Shown: positions 1 through 6,794, counted from the stretch's first letter. The stretch is 18,035 nucleotides of DNA from Alphaproteobacteria bacterium (GCA_028280675.1 JANQLI010000158.1:1-18035); one strand, 5' to 3'. Notes: generated by a model from the sequence alone, not told the origin. Numbers and translations: made by a program.

Positions 1-441
1 AATGACGTGAATTTTTCCCGGCTCTAGTCGGTATATTGCAGTGCCCTTCGCATAACACTGGTACCATTTCGGTGTTGACCCGCTTATCTCAGTGTACACC
101 AATGCATAATCACCAGCGGGCAAACGCCTAACAAAGTAGCCTGTTTGATCTAAAGGTTTTCCTGAACGACTATCAAACGAAGCAGCCAATTGCTCTGAGT
201 CGCCACCCAAAACAATATGGCGTCCTTCAAAACTTACCTTTTCAATATCAAAACGTTTAAAAGCTGTTGGGTCTAAGGTATTATCAAAAGTAGATTTAAC
301 AACCAGAATTGCATCCTCTGACGTCGATGTGAATGTCTCTGATTGCTTGAAAAACTTCGACTTACCATATGCTGGCGTCAAAGCAATGACTGACAGAAGA
401 AGTACAAGCATCAAATAGCGATCAAAATTCTTTAATACCAT
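1..441 (-). CDS. Exported hypothetical protein, 3' part beyond the window edge
   Basis: An open frame enters from the left edge and begins with ATG at 441; no stop is present, so the C-terminus is missing and at least 147 residues are encoded. I prefer this ATG to the in-frame one at 453 because GGAG lies 6 nt upstream of it, while the 453 start has no such site. The N-terminus has a charged start (MVLKNFDRY), a long Leu/Val/Ile stretch and a small-residue end (TPAYGKS), a Sec signal peptide. The visible C-terminal part contains LPAGDYALVYTE and later CYAKGTAIYRLEPGK, a beta-rich pattern seen in surface or lipoprotein-like domains, but I do not recognise a family. The DNA is very AT-rich (17 G/C of 60 in 241-300), unlike metG next door. 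It lies downstream of metG on the same strand, with an 84-nt or longer gap. Confidence 0.7.
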   Translation of the reverse strand, partial: MVLKNFDRYLMLVLLLSVIALTPAYGKSKFFKQSETFTSTSEDAILVVKSTFDNTLDPTAFKRFDIEKVSFEGRHIVLGGDSEQLAASFDSRSGKPLDQTGYFVRRLPAGDYALVYTEISGSTPKWYQCYAKGTAIYRLEPGKIHVI

Positions 442-537
442 TAACAGCTCCATAATCTTAATAAGTACTCATTATAGAGTTTCTAAATACAGAATCACAC
501 CCATAAAGAGTGCTGGAGCTTAGTATTGGATATTGCG

Positions 538-2313
538 TCATTCCGTGCCGCCGAAGCGCTCGGTCCATTCGGCGATGTGTTCATCCTCGATTTTCTGGAC
601 GAGCACCTTAGGCACTTCAAAGCCATGTTCGGGCTGTAAAATAGTCAGCAAGTCTTCTACAGGTACCGTCGGCCAAGCCAATTCAGATACGGGCACCTTC
701 AATGCAGAGAGGATGTTTTCTGAGATCGTTGGAATCACAGGATGACTGAGAATCGCAATCAATCGGATGAGGTTGATCCCCGTGCGCACGCCAACAGCCG
801 CGGCATCCGGATTTTCTTTAAACTTTGCCCAGGGTTCTGCCACAGTGAGGTATTCGTTCCCGCTCGCCCAAATGGCACGCAGCTCGGACAGCGCTTTGCG
901 ATACTCCATCCCTTCCATATAGGCAGTGTATGACGCAATCCGCTGATCAAGTTCGGCTACTAAATTCTCTTCGGCGTCACCCCATTCCCCGCCCGCAGGA
1001 ACCTCCTCACCAAAACGCGATTTTGTGAAACGCAAGATACGGTTCACAAAATTTCCTAAGACATCTGCGAGGTCTTTGTTGATGGTGCCAGCGAAGTGGT
1101 CCCACGTGAAGGAGCTGTCACTTCCTTCCGGAGCGTTCGCCATGAGATAATAGCGCCAATAGTCGGCTGGAAGAATCTCGAGCGCCTGATCCATAAAGAC
1201 ACCGCGTTTCTGGCTTGTTGAAAACTTGCCACCATAATAGGTCAGCCAGTTAAACCCTTTAATATAGTCAACAACTTTCCAGGGCTCCCGCGACCCCATC
1301 TGGGTGACGGGGAATCCGACGGTGTGGAATGGAATATTGTCCTTCGCCATAAATTGCACATAGGTGACATCTTTCGCGGCATCACCATACCACCAAGATT
1401 GCCAATCCCGCTCTTCACCAAAACCGACAACTTCCCGGTAGGACCCATCAAGAGGATCGCCGCCCGGAATTTGCATGTCGGCAACGTCATCATCGGTGAT
1501 AGCCTCCGCCCACTCTTTCGTTGCAGCAATATATTCAATCGGCGCATCAAACCACACATAAAAGACCTTGCCCTCGAACCCTTCGCGATCCACAGGAATG
1601 CCCCAGCTCAAGTCCCGCGTGATGCAGCGGTCCTGCAGGCCCTCATCCAGCCATTTATTAGCGATCGAGGTCACGAGGTTTGGCCAATCGGCTTTGCTGT
1701 TAATCCATGCGCGCAGTTCATCCACCATTTGCGATTGCCGCAAATAAAGGTGTTTGCTGTCCCGCACTTCGAGATTTGTCGAGCCAGAAACCGCCGACCG
1801 CGGGTCTATCAGATCAGTCGGGTCAAGCAATGACGTGCAATTTTCACACTGATCGCCACGCGCTTTATCGTATCCGCATTTAGGGCAGGTCCCCTCAATA
1901 TAGCGGTCGGGCAGGAAGCGGCCATCATCAATAGAATAAACTTGCTGATCGATGCGTTCCTCAATTAAGCCCGCTTCATCTAATTTTCGGCAGAAATGCT
2001 GGGTCAGCTCGTGGTTCTGCGGGCTGGAGGAGCGGCCAAAATAATCCCATGAGAGGCCAAATCCTTCACCAATTTCCTTTTGAATAAGGTGCTGCTCTTT
2101 ACAGAAGGTGGCCACATCTCGCCCCGCCGCCAGAGCGGCCAGCTCTGCCGGGGTGCCGTGTTCATCGGTGGCGCAGATATAGAGAACCTGGTGCCCTTGC
2201 GCCCGCTTAAAACGCGCATAAACATCCGCCGGCAGCATGGAACCAACAAGGTTTCCCAGGTGCTTGACGCCATTTATATAAGGAAGCGCGCTGGTAACAA
2301 GAATACGGGCCAT
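538..2313 (-). CDS. metG: Methionyl-tRNA synthetase
   Basis: Charges tRNA-Met (initiator and elongator) with methionine in the cytoplasm; a class I aminoacyl-tRNA synthetase. The 591-residue product starts with MARILVTSALPYINGVKHLG, where HLGN (18-21) is the HIGH signature. A four-cysteine zinc knuckle is formed by C143, C146, C156 and C159 (CPKCGYD...GDQCENC). The KMSKS loop is KFSTS (363-367), followed by QKRGVF, a variant in which the second lysine is threonine. The C-terminal part is the usual helical anticodon-binding domain (FAGTINKDLADVLGNFVNRI onward). It ends soon after this, so the extra C-terminal dimerisation domain of longer MetRS proteins is absent. ATG at 2313 is the natural start because the HIGH region sits at the expected distance from it. 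It is divergent from the DUF1761 gene at 2441. Confidence 0.96.
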   Translation of the reverse strand: MARILVTSALPYINGVKHLGNLVGSMLPADVYARFKRAQGHQVLYICATDEHGTPAELAALAAGRDVATFCKEQHLIQKEIGEGFGLSWDYFGRSSSPQNHELTQHFCRKLDEAGLIEERIDQQVYSIDDGRFLPDRYIEGTCPKCGYDKARGDQCENCTSLLDPTDLIDPRSAVSGSTNLEVRDSKHLYLRQSQMVDELRAWINSKADWPNLVTSIANKWLDEGLQDRCITRDLSWGIPVDREGFEGKVFYVWFDAPIEYIAATKEWAEAITDDDVADMQIPGGDPLDGSYREVVGFGEERDWQSWWYGDAAKDVTYVQFMAKDNIPFHTVGFPVTQMGSREPWKVVDYIKGFNWLTYYGGKFSTSQKRGVFMDQALEILPADYWRYYLMANAPEGSDSSFTWDHFAGTINKDLADVLGNFVNRILRFTKSRFGEEVPAGGEWGDAEENLVAELDQRIASYTAYMEGMEYRKALSELRAIWASGNEYLTVAEPWAKFKENPDAAAVGVRTGINLIRLIAILSHPVIPTISENILSALKVPVSELAWPTVPVEDLLTILQPEHGFEVPKVLVQKIEDEHIAEWTERFGGTE

Positions 2314-2440
2314 AGGGGTCTTCTAACGTCTGCAATTATGATAGAGTTTATGCGGCTTTTAACCGACTCTGCCCGGCAAAGGAAGGGGGAAAGCCAAAAC
2401 ACCGCACCCCTCACGGCGTAATCATATTCTGGGAGATTGT

Positions 2441-2845
2441 ATGATGGCTGAAAATATTAGCTTACTGGCTGCACTGGTGGCGATGATTGTGGGTATGGGC
2501 GTCGGCGCCTTATGGTACTCGCCTCTTCTCGTCGGCAATGCATGGCTTGAAGAGATGGGTAAACCCATGGAAGAACTTGGTGACCCCAAGAAAGCGATGA
2601 GCATGTCCGCAGTGAACATGTTTGTTGTTGCGCTTTTTCTGCAAATTTTCCTCGGGGCGACGAATACGTCAGGTGCTGTCGCGGGTGCAGGTCTAGCAAT
2701 TGTCATCTGGCTCGGCTTTGTCGCCACAACGCAAATCTTAGCGGTCTTTTTTCAAGGCCATACCTGGCGGCACTTTTTCATTGATACAGGTAATCAGTTT
2801 TTGGCTTATGCGGTGATGGGCGCCATCTTAGGAGCGTGGCGCTAG
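2441..2845 (+). CDS. DUF1761 family integral membrane protein
   Basis: A 134-residue, almost entirely hydrophobic protein with four likely membrane helices near residues 7-26, 53-73, 78-101 and 112-133. The first helix runs into WYSP (25-28), and the loop with GNAWLEEMG follows; this arrangement (small polytopic protein with a Trp-Tyr-Ser-Pro turn after helix 1 and a GHxWRHFFIDTGNQF-like segment before helix 4) is the DUF1761 pattern as I know it. Function is not established. GGGAG at 2431-2435 precedes ATG 2441; an in-frame ATG follows immediately at 2444, so either could be used. It is divergent from metG (127-nt gap). Its 3' end lies 3 nt from the stop of the convergent protease gene, so the two transcripts probably overlap at their ends. 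Confidence 0.85.
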   Translation: MMAENISLLAALVAMIVGMGVGALWYSPLLVGNAWLEEMGKPMEELGDPKKAMSMSAVNMFVVALFLQIFLGATNTSGAVAGAGLAIVIWLGFVATTQILAVFFQGHTWRHFFIDTGNQFLAYAVMGAILGAWR

Positions 2846-2848
2846 GCA

Positions 2849-4705
2849 TCACACAAACATAAAATCATCCTGGTGGAGATCGGTGGTGCTGACACCCACC
2901 AAGGTGATGGTGTCACCGCCGCCAAAGTCGATCAGGGTATCCGTGTTGCCATTGATGTCGGATGCGATGGCCTGAATGCCCGTGAAGTCTGAAACACCAA
3001 GATTCGTATCCACGATGATTACGTCCTCTGTGGCAATACCAGCGACAAACCCCTGTATTCTGTCGGCATCATCTCCGATGTTGAATTCAAAACGATCATC
3101 ACCAAGATTACCGTTGAGCGTATCGTCACCGCCCGCCCCCTTCAGAACATCATCTCCAGCGCCGCCAATTACAGAATCATTCCCCGTACCACCATCCAAA
3201 GTATCGAATCCCGCATCCCCTTTAATGGTATCATGACCACCATCACCATAGATTTCATCATTAGATTTATGACCGGCTACACTGTCATTATTATCCCCAC
3301 CGTGCAGCGTATCATTTCCCCTTGCGCCTCCAATATTGTCATTGCCTGCTCCGCCATTGACAAAATCATCATTATCGCCAGCATAAATTGTATCACTGTC
3401 GCCTTGCCCAAGGATGCTATCATCGCCTAAGGATCCGACGAGAGTATCCATACCATCGCCGCCTTCTAAAACATCATGAGCATCACCACCTTTTAAGCTG
3501 TCATTTCCTGATCCGCCAAATAGACTATCAGATCCGTTCGCGCCTTTAAGCGTATCTGCGCCCCCATTGCCCTCAAGATAATCGTTCCCCTCTCCACCAA
3601 AGAGCTTATCTTGGTCTCCATCTCCATAAAGCGTATCATTATCCGCATTTCCATATAGCGTGTCGTCGCCCGCACCACCAAATAAAGTGTCCTGACCCGC
3701 AGCACCACGCAGACTGTCATTGGCCCCATGACCATCTAAAATATTTCCTATCGAATTTCCAACAATGGTATCTGTACCAGAGCCACCATTGGCATTCTCG
3801 ATCACCGTGCCATACGCAATCGTCAGTGTACGATCCTCTGCCGTGCTTGGTGTGAAGTCATCGCCATAGCTATAAGACGGCCCGAGCTCACTCCAGGCGC
3901 CTTCTCTTAAATCAATAAGAGCAGCCGATGATTGATTGGACCAGTTAATCGTATCTGTACCGCCTGCATCCCAAATTGTCTCAAGAATGGCTTCGCCCAC
4001 TCCCCAGCTATACGTGGTGTTTCCGTTGTTATGGGACGTATTCGCGCCATACATGAACTGAATGGCCAATATATCAACCAGCATCGGCTTTTGCGGATCA
4101 CGCGTCGTCCAACTGCTGTTAATATCTGCGCCCTCAAACGTACGGTAGGCCATCACCGTATAGCCATACCAATCATATTGTGAGGAGAGCAGCACATCCT
4201 CATGGGGATGCGCAAGGCCCAGAGCGTGACCAATTTCATGCACCAAGACACTAAAAATAAACTCCTCGGTCCAATCGTCAAACTGGTAAGCGGTGCTGAT
4301 CCAAATATCACCCGAAGTCTCATTCGCGCTCGGCAAATAGGCCCATGCCGCAAATTCAGCACCCACCGCATCAGACATGCCAAAGCGAATCGTCCCCCCC
4401 GAATTGCCCGGTCCATCTGCGACTTCTTGAAACGTAATATCAGCAACATTGGACCAATATTGCAGCGCAAGACGAACGGCACTTTGCTGGCTCGCACTCA
4501 GAGCAACAAAGCCGGTAGTCGGTTCGTCATCGGGACTATAATTGGCCTGCCAATTTGAATTGAGTGACGGAAAGGAATAGGTAATCGTCGTGCCCGTACC
4601 CTGCACGCCTCCCCACTTCACCCCTGTTTGAGATCCAACAGAAAGAATCGCCAAACCATCAATGCGATTATCTCCAGATGAACCAAAACTGCTGACTGCG
4701 GCCAT
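2849..4705 (-). CDS. RTX metalloprotease, serralysin-like (peptidase family M10)
   Basis: Predicted secreted zinc endopeptidase exported by a type I system. With ATG 4705 the product is 618 residues. I chose this start because AAGGAAG lies 5 nt upstream; the in-frame ATG at 4732 adds nine residues and has no ribosome site. The catalytic domain carries HEIGHALGLAH at 156-166 (zinc ligands H156, H160, H166; catalytic E157). A Met-turn follows (VMAY, M185), with Y187 placed like the zinc-binding tyrosine of serralysins. Residues about 310-540 are glycine/aspartate nonapeptide repeats of the GGxGxDxLx type, which bind calcium and fold as a beta-roll. There is no Sec signal peptide; the end DDFMFV matches the hydrophobic, Asp-containing C-terminal signal of type I substrates. 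No ABC/HlyD/TolC genes are adjacent, so the exporter must be elsewhere. Confidence 0.92.
   Translation of the reverse strand: MAAVSSFGSSGDNRIDGLAILSVGSQTGVKWGGVQGTGTTITYSFPSLNSNWQANYSPDDEPTTGFVALSASQQSAVRLALQYWSNVADITFQEVADGPGNSGGTIRFGMSDAVGAEFAAWAYLPSANETSGDIWISTAYQFDDWTEEFIFSVLVHEIGHALGLAHPHEDVLLSSQYDWYGYTVMAYRTFEGADINSSWTTRDPQKPMLVDILAIQFMYGANTSHNNGNTTYSWGVGEAILETIWDAGGTDTINWSNQSSAALIDLREGAWSELGPSYSYGDDFTPSTAEDRTLTIAYGTVIENANGGSGTDTIVGNSIGNILDGHGANDSLRGAAGQDTLFGGAGDDTLYGNADNDTLYGDGDQDKLFGGEGNDYLEGNGGADTLKGANGSDSLFGGSGNDSLKGGDAHDVLEGGDGMDTLVGSLGDDSILGQGDSDTIYAGDNDDFVNGGAGNDNIGGARGNDTLHGGDNNDSVAGHKSNDEIYGDGGHDTIKGDAGFDTLDGGTGNDSVIGGAGDDVLKGAGGDDTLNGNLGDDRFEFNIGDDADRIQGFVAGIATEDVIIVDTNLGVSDFTGIQAIASDINGNTDTLIDFGGGDTITLVGVSTTDLHQDDFMFV
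3095..3784 (-). repeat. RTX nonapeptide repeat block inside the protease gene
   Basis: The DNA is a run of degenerate units of roughly 27 bp, encoding consecutive GGxGxDxLx/GNxxxDxLx nonapeptides. Units have diverged at the DNA level, so this is protein-level periodicity, not a recent tandem duplication. The Gly-Asp rich reading explains why long spurious frames appear on the opposite strand. Confidence 0.85.
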
Positions 4706-4734
4706 CACATCTTCCTTTAGTACCCTGATCATAG

Positions 4735-4749
4735 AGGGTGATCCACCCT
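4735..4749. other. Short inverted repeat upstream of the RTX protease start
   Basis: AGGGTG (4735-4740), 3-nt spacer ATC, CACCCT (4744-4749). It lies 30-45 nt upstream of the preferred protease start and overlaps a CCCTAGGG palindrome (4746-4753). It could be an operator or a 5'-UTR hairpin; there is nothing to tell which. Confidence 0.3.
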
Positions 4750-4824
4750 AGGGCAAATACCGCTTCATCACATATATGTAACATGAGACCCCCGAGAGGG
4801 CCTTAACCCGCTGTTTAGTATTTC

Positions 4825-4850
4825 TTGACAAATAATGGCTGCGTGATAGT
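4825..4850 (+). promoter_or_regulatory. Candidate promoter of tRNA-Thr
   Basis: A perfect -35 hexamer TTGACA is at 4825-4830. The best -10 match is GATAGT (4845-4850), four of six to consensus but with a short 14-bp spacer, so the -10 assignment is uncertain. Its position, about 45 nt before the tRNA and on the same strand, suits a tRNA promoter. Confidence 0.4.
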
Positions 4851-4879
4851 GACACCGCCAGGCAAGGGTGGAGTGTCAC
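4849..4879 (+). other. Inverted repeat in the 5' leader of tRNA-Thr
   Basis: GTGACAC (4849-4855) and GTGTCAC (4873-4879) form a perfect 7-bp dyad with a 17-nt spacer just ahead of the mature tRNA 5' end (4893). In the transcript it could fold as a leader hairpin removed during 5' maturation, or in DNA act as an operator. Confidence 0.35.
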
Positions 4880-4892
4880 CCTCGATGTCACA

Positions 4893-4968
4893 GCCTGTTT
4901 AGCTCAGCTGGTAGAGCACCTGATTTGTAATCAGGGGGTCGGCGGTTCGACTCCGTCAACAGGCACCA
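4893..4968 (+). tRNA. tRNA-Thr (anticodon TGT)
   Basis: A complete 76-nt cloverleaf. The acceptor stem GCCTGTT/AACAGGC pairs at all seven positions, with discriminator A and an encoded CCA at 4966-4968. The D arm contains AGCTCAGCTGGTAGAGC. The anticodon stem CCTGA/TCAGG holds the loop TTTGTAA, giving anticodon TGT at 4926-4928, which reads ACA and, with wobble modification, other Thr codons. The T arm is GGCGG-TTCGACT-CCGTC with one G-U pair. No duplicate of its 3' end is visible elsewhere in the window. The truncated alkB gene ends 84 nt beyond its 3' end on the other strand. Confidence 0.97.
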
Positions 4969-5051
4969 TTTTCCCCCTTCAGTCACACCTTCGCCCCACA
5001 CTTAATAAGTCAACTTAGGCTGCGGCTCGTATCACCTCGTCTCCACTTCGG

Positions 5052-5633
5052 TTAAGCTTGTCGGCATCTCCCCCCACCCACCCATTCTCGCGGCATAAAC
5101 TGATAGAGGCTTTCGCCATAGCGCGCACTCGCCGAATCCTCCGGCGTCGCAACATCGCGGTGATGCCCCACTGTGTGCTCAATGAAGAAATGTCCATAAG
5201 CTGACACGGCCAAGAGAATTTTGGCAAATGCCCGATCAAGCGCATTGTTTTTGTGACCGAGTTCATGCGCGGTATTGATGCTCTGCCCACCGAGTGAGCC
5301 CGTAGAAAAGGCGAGCCCAATAAAGGCGCCCCAACTCATGTCGTGTGTCAACACATACACCACCGCAATGGCGAACATGAGCAGACATGCCACCACAGTT
5401 AAGCGCGCCACAAAATTGTGAAATCCGCTTTCGTCGTCTTCGCGCCGGTCAGGCGGCGTGTACACATCTTGGTCCACAAGATGATCGATGATGGGAAAGA
5501 CGAGATGAAAATTGATCAGAGGAAGCCAACAAAAAAGAGCCCAACCGGTGAGGTCATACCCATAGATCCCTAGGGGCAACTGTAAAGTTGCAAGTGGCGC
5601 GATGAGCCAGGCATATCGGCGTTCCGTGACCAT
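5052..5633 (-). pseudogene. alkB: Truncated alkane 1-monooxygenase (AlkB), 3' half missing
   Basis: The intact family hydroxylates the terminal carbon of medium-chain alkanes at the inner membrane, using a di-iron centre and rubredoxin as electron donor. About 193 residues remain (ATG 5633; TTG 5639 is possible) against roughly 400 in full AlkB. Present are several hydrophobic membrane segments, the first His box HELGHK (123-128), and the second, EHTVGHH (152-158), followed by the family stretch VATPEDSASARYGESLYQF. The later NYxEHYG and LQRHSDHH motifs are absent. The frame runs into unrelated GGGRCRQA after FMPREWV and stops. Neither other frame restores AlkB sequence before the tRNA gene. 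Since iron ligands from all boxes are required, the product should be inactive. The break sits in a G-rich tract (GGGTGGGTGGGGGG on the coding strand). Confidence 0.88.
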
Positions 5634-5717
5634 GAGCAAAGTGTAGCATATCCAATGAATGATTGCGAATGATCCCGCCTATACCGCGCAGTTGAGCCGC
5701 ATGCACATAATGTTTCT

Positions 5718-5777
5718 TAAGCCTCGTATAAGCTTTCTTTAAGCTTAGACTAAGCTTCGCTTAAGGCATGCCTAAGA
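5718..5777 (+). promoter_or_regulatory. Six TAAG half-sites at exact 11-bp spacing
   Basis: TAAG begins at 5718, 5729, 5740, 5751, 5762 and 5773, each exactly 11 bp from the last; the first four are TAAGC. At the preceding base, three are TTAA (5717, 5739, 5761). Direct repeats spaced one helical turn apart are typical of OmpR/PhoB-family response-regulator sites, and TTAA-N7-TTAA is the known CtrA pattern in alphaproteobacteria. The array lies between truncated alkB (-) and the tandem small ORFs (+). It ends about 10 nt before a possible -10 (TATGTT, 5787-5792) that has no good -35, as expected for an activator-dependent promoter. The regulator identity is inference. Confidence 0.6.
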
Positions 5778-5816
5778 GAGCTTTTCTATGTTGTGACTCA
5801 ACAAAGGAGAAGAGCC

Positions 5817-5894
5817 ATGATCAAGTTTGCAAATATCTCAGCCGTTTTGTTGATCACTGTTAGCGTCATCAGTTCCGTAGGCGGAATTCTTTAA
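5817..5894 (+). CDS. 25-residue hydrophobic membrane peptide, copy 1
   Basis: An ATG..TAA ORF of 25 codons, beginning MIKFANISAVLLITVSVI and ending SSVGGIL. AAGGAG (5804-5809) is a strong Shine-Dalgarno with a 7-nt spacer. The peptide is one short transmembrane helix with a single positive charge (K3) near the N-terminus and a GG near the C-terminus. A paralogue starts 137 bp downstream. The two match at 21 of 25 residues, the four differences are conservative (F/L, A/V, S/A, L/V), and ten other codons differ only synonymously, which is strong evidence that it is translated. I do not recognise a named family. Size and tandem duplication resemble type I toxin peptides (Ibs, Ldr) or small membrane regulators, but no antisense RNA can be shown from sequence. 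Confidence 0.75.
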   Translation: MIKFANISAVLLITVSVISSVGGIL

Positions 5895-5953
5895 AACATC
5901 CGTTGCGGCGAATCGATCGAAATCAGACACACACCAAGCGAAGGAAACTCATC

Positions 5954-6031
5954 ATGATCAAGTTAGCCAACATATCCGTCGTTTTGTTAATCACCGTTAG
6001 CGTCATCGCATCTGTCGGCGGCATCGTTTAG
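5954..6031 (+). CDS. 25-residue hydrophobic membrane peptide, copy 2
   Basis: Paralogue of the preceding ORF: 25 codons, beginning MIKLANISVVLLITVSVI and ending ASVGGIV, stop TAG. It has its own ribosome site, AAGGAA (5941-5946), again with a 7-nt spacer. The 59-nt gap between the copies has no obvious promoter or terminator, so both are probably on one transcript. The flanks are not similar between the copies; only the ORFs are conserved, so the duplication is old and selection has kept the peptides. It should insert as a single membrane helix. Function unknown. Confidence 0.75.
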   Translation: MIKLANISVVLLITVSVIASVGGIV

Positions 6032-6100
6032 CACGCATCAGGACCGCCCCTGTCAGACCACACAGAACACCCAAAGCCTCGCGCCACCCCTCTCTGCACT

Positions 6101-6113
6101 CCCCGGCGCGGGG
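6101..6113. terminator. GC-rich hairpin after the small-ORF pair
   Basis: CCCCG (6101-6105), loop GCG, CGGGG (6109-6113); an overlapping alternative GGCGC/GCGCC can also form. It lies 70 nt after the second small ORF and 55 nt beyond the stop of the convergent DUF1330 gene. There is no T-run, so intrinsic termination is only a possibility. Confidence 0.3.
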
Positions 6114-6167
6114 CGCCCCATTTCAAAAGCAGCGAGATCGCTTAAGGCCACGGACCTTCTTTACACA

Positions 6168-6482
6168 TTACCCGTTGATTTGCGGCGCATCGACTAGCAC
6201 CACATGAAACTGCCCTGTGCCCTCACGCAGTTTTTTGACTTCAGTATATTCAGGTGAATGCCACATTGTGTTTGCCGCTTCACGACTCGGCCACTCAGAA
6301 ATAATCATTGAGCCACCATCGCCCCATTCCCCTTCAAGGAGTGCGAGGTCACGCCCGCGCAGCACATAACGGCCGCCGAATTTTGGAATCAGATCAACCA
6401 TTTCTTTGGCATAGCCATTCATAAAACGTTCGCGGTCTGTGAGCGCCGCTAAAACAATCATGTAACATTTGGTGTCTGCCAT
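6168..6482 (-). CDS. DUF1330 domain protein
   Basis: A 104-residue cytoplasmic protein of the DUF1330 family (dimeric alpha-beta barrel, ferredoxin-like fold). Typical features: an N-terminal strand CYMIVLAALTD, the helix following with RFMNGYAKEMVDLIPKFGGRYVLRG, then LLEGEW, the strand MIISEWPSREAANTMWHSPEYTEVKKLR, and a C-terminal strand FHVVLVD. The start is ATG 6482, preceded by AGGAGG; a longer frame with 38 more residues is open upstream, but that extension has no family similarity or ribosome site. Biochemical function of the family is largely unknown. It stands alone, divergent from the SDR gene at 6835 across a 352-nt gap. Confidence 0.88.
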   Translation of the reverse strand: MADTKCYMIVLAALTDRERFMNGYAKEMVDLIPKFGGRYVLRGRDLALLEGEWGDGGSMIISEWPSREAANTMWHSPEYTEVKKLREGTGQFHVVLVDAPQING

Positions 6483-6604
6483 TGAAGCCTCCTGCACGCA
6501 GCGCGATCGATTAAACGGCGCTGATCGCTTTGAAATGACGACGTGTTTAGCATTGCCTCTCACAAGGGGCCAGCCCATAGACGGATGCATAATCACCTAT
6601 ATCT

Positions 6605-6645
6605 TGAGAGTCATTCTCATGAATCAATAAGTATTCATTTATGAG
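6605..6645. promoter_or_regulatory. Fur-box-like palindrome overlapping a longer dyad
   Basis: TGAGAGTCATTCTCA (6605-6619) has arms TGAGA/TCTCA around a 5-bp centre and resembles the GAGAATGATTCTC core of classical Fur boxes. It overlaps a second dyad, CTCAT (6616-6620) plus TGAAT (6620-6624) against ATTCA (6633-6637) plus ATGAG (6641-6645). It sits 123 nt upstream of the DUF1330 start and about 190 nt upstream of the SDR start. Many alphaproteobacteria use different Fur/Irr/RirA motifs, so the regulator is uncertain. Confidence 0.35.
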
Positions 6646-6765
6646 ATGTGCCGGATTTCCATGAAAGATCAAGCAAACTCAATTGGATAAGGCCCCACCA
6701 TGGTCAGGCGTAAAAATCCATCCTAAACTGCGTTTCTCTCGCTTATGATGCTGAGCGATTCTAAG

Positions 6766-6794
6766 GAAGACAGCAGAACAACGCGCATGTCTTC
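6766..6794 (+). other. Inverted repeat upstream of the exported SDR gene
   Basis: GAAGACA (6766-6772) pairs with TGTCTTC (6788-6794); a competing pairing GCAGAA (6773-6778) with TTCTGC (6792-6797) overlaps it. Two mutually exclusive stems, 40 nt before the start codon, could be a leader structure, but a chance dyad is equally possible. Confidence 0.25.

Noticed and set aside
1324..1833. 169-codon plus-strand ORF inside metG
   Set aside because: It is antisense to conserved MetRS coding sequence, has no ribosome site and no recognisable product.
3095..3784. Regular short repeats that could suggest a CRISPR or minisatellite
   Set aside because: They encode Gly/Asp nonapeptides of the RTX protease; unit sequences are degenerate and there are no spacers.
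4893..4968. Attachment-site duplication of the tRNA-Thr 3' end
   Set aside because: No second copy of the T-arm/acceptor sequence was seen in the window, so no att site is annotated.
4969..5100. Single frameshift hypothesis for the short alkB
   Set aside because: The alternative frames through the G-rich tract stop within about 20 codons and contain no NYxEHYG or LQRHSDHH motif, so sequence is missing and not just out of frame.
5015..5320. 101-codon minus-strand ORF overlapping alkB
   Set aside because: It lies in the wrong frame of conserved AlkB sequence and shows no domain or ribosome site.
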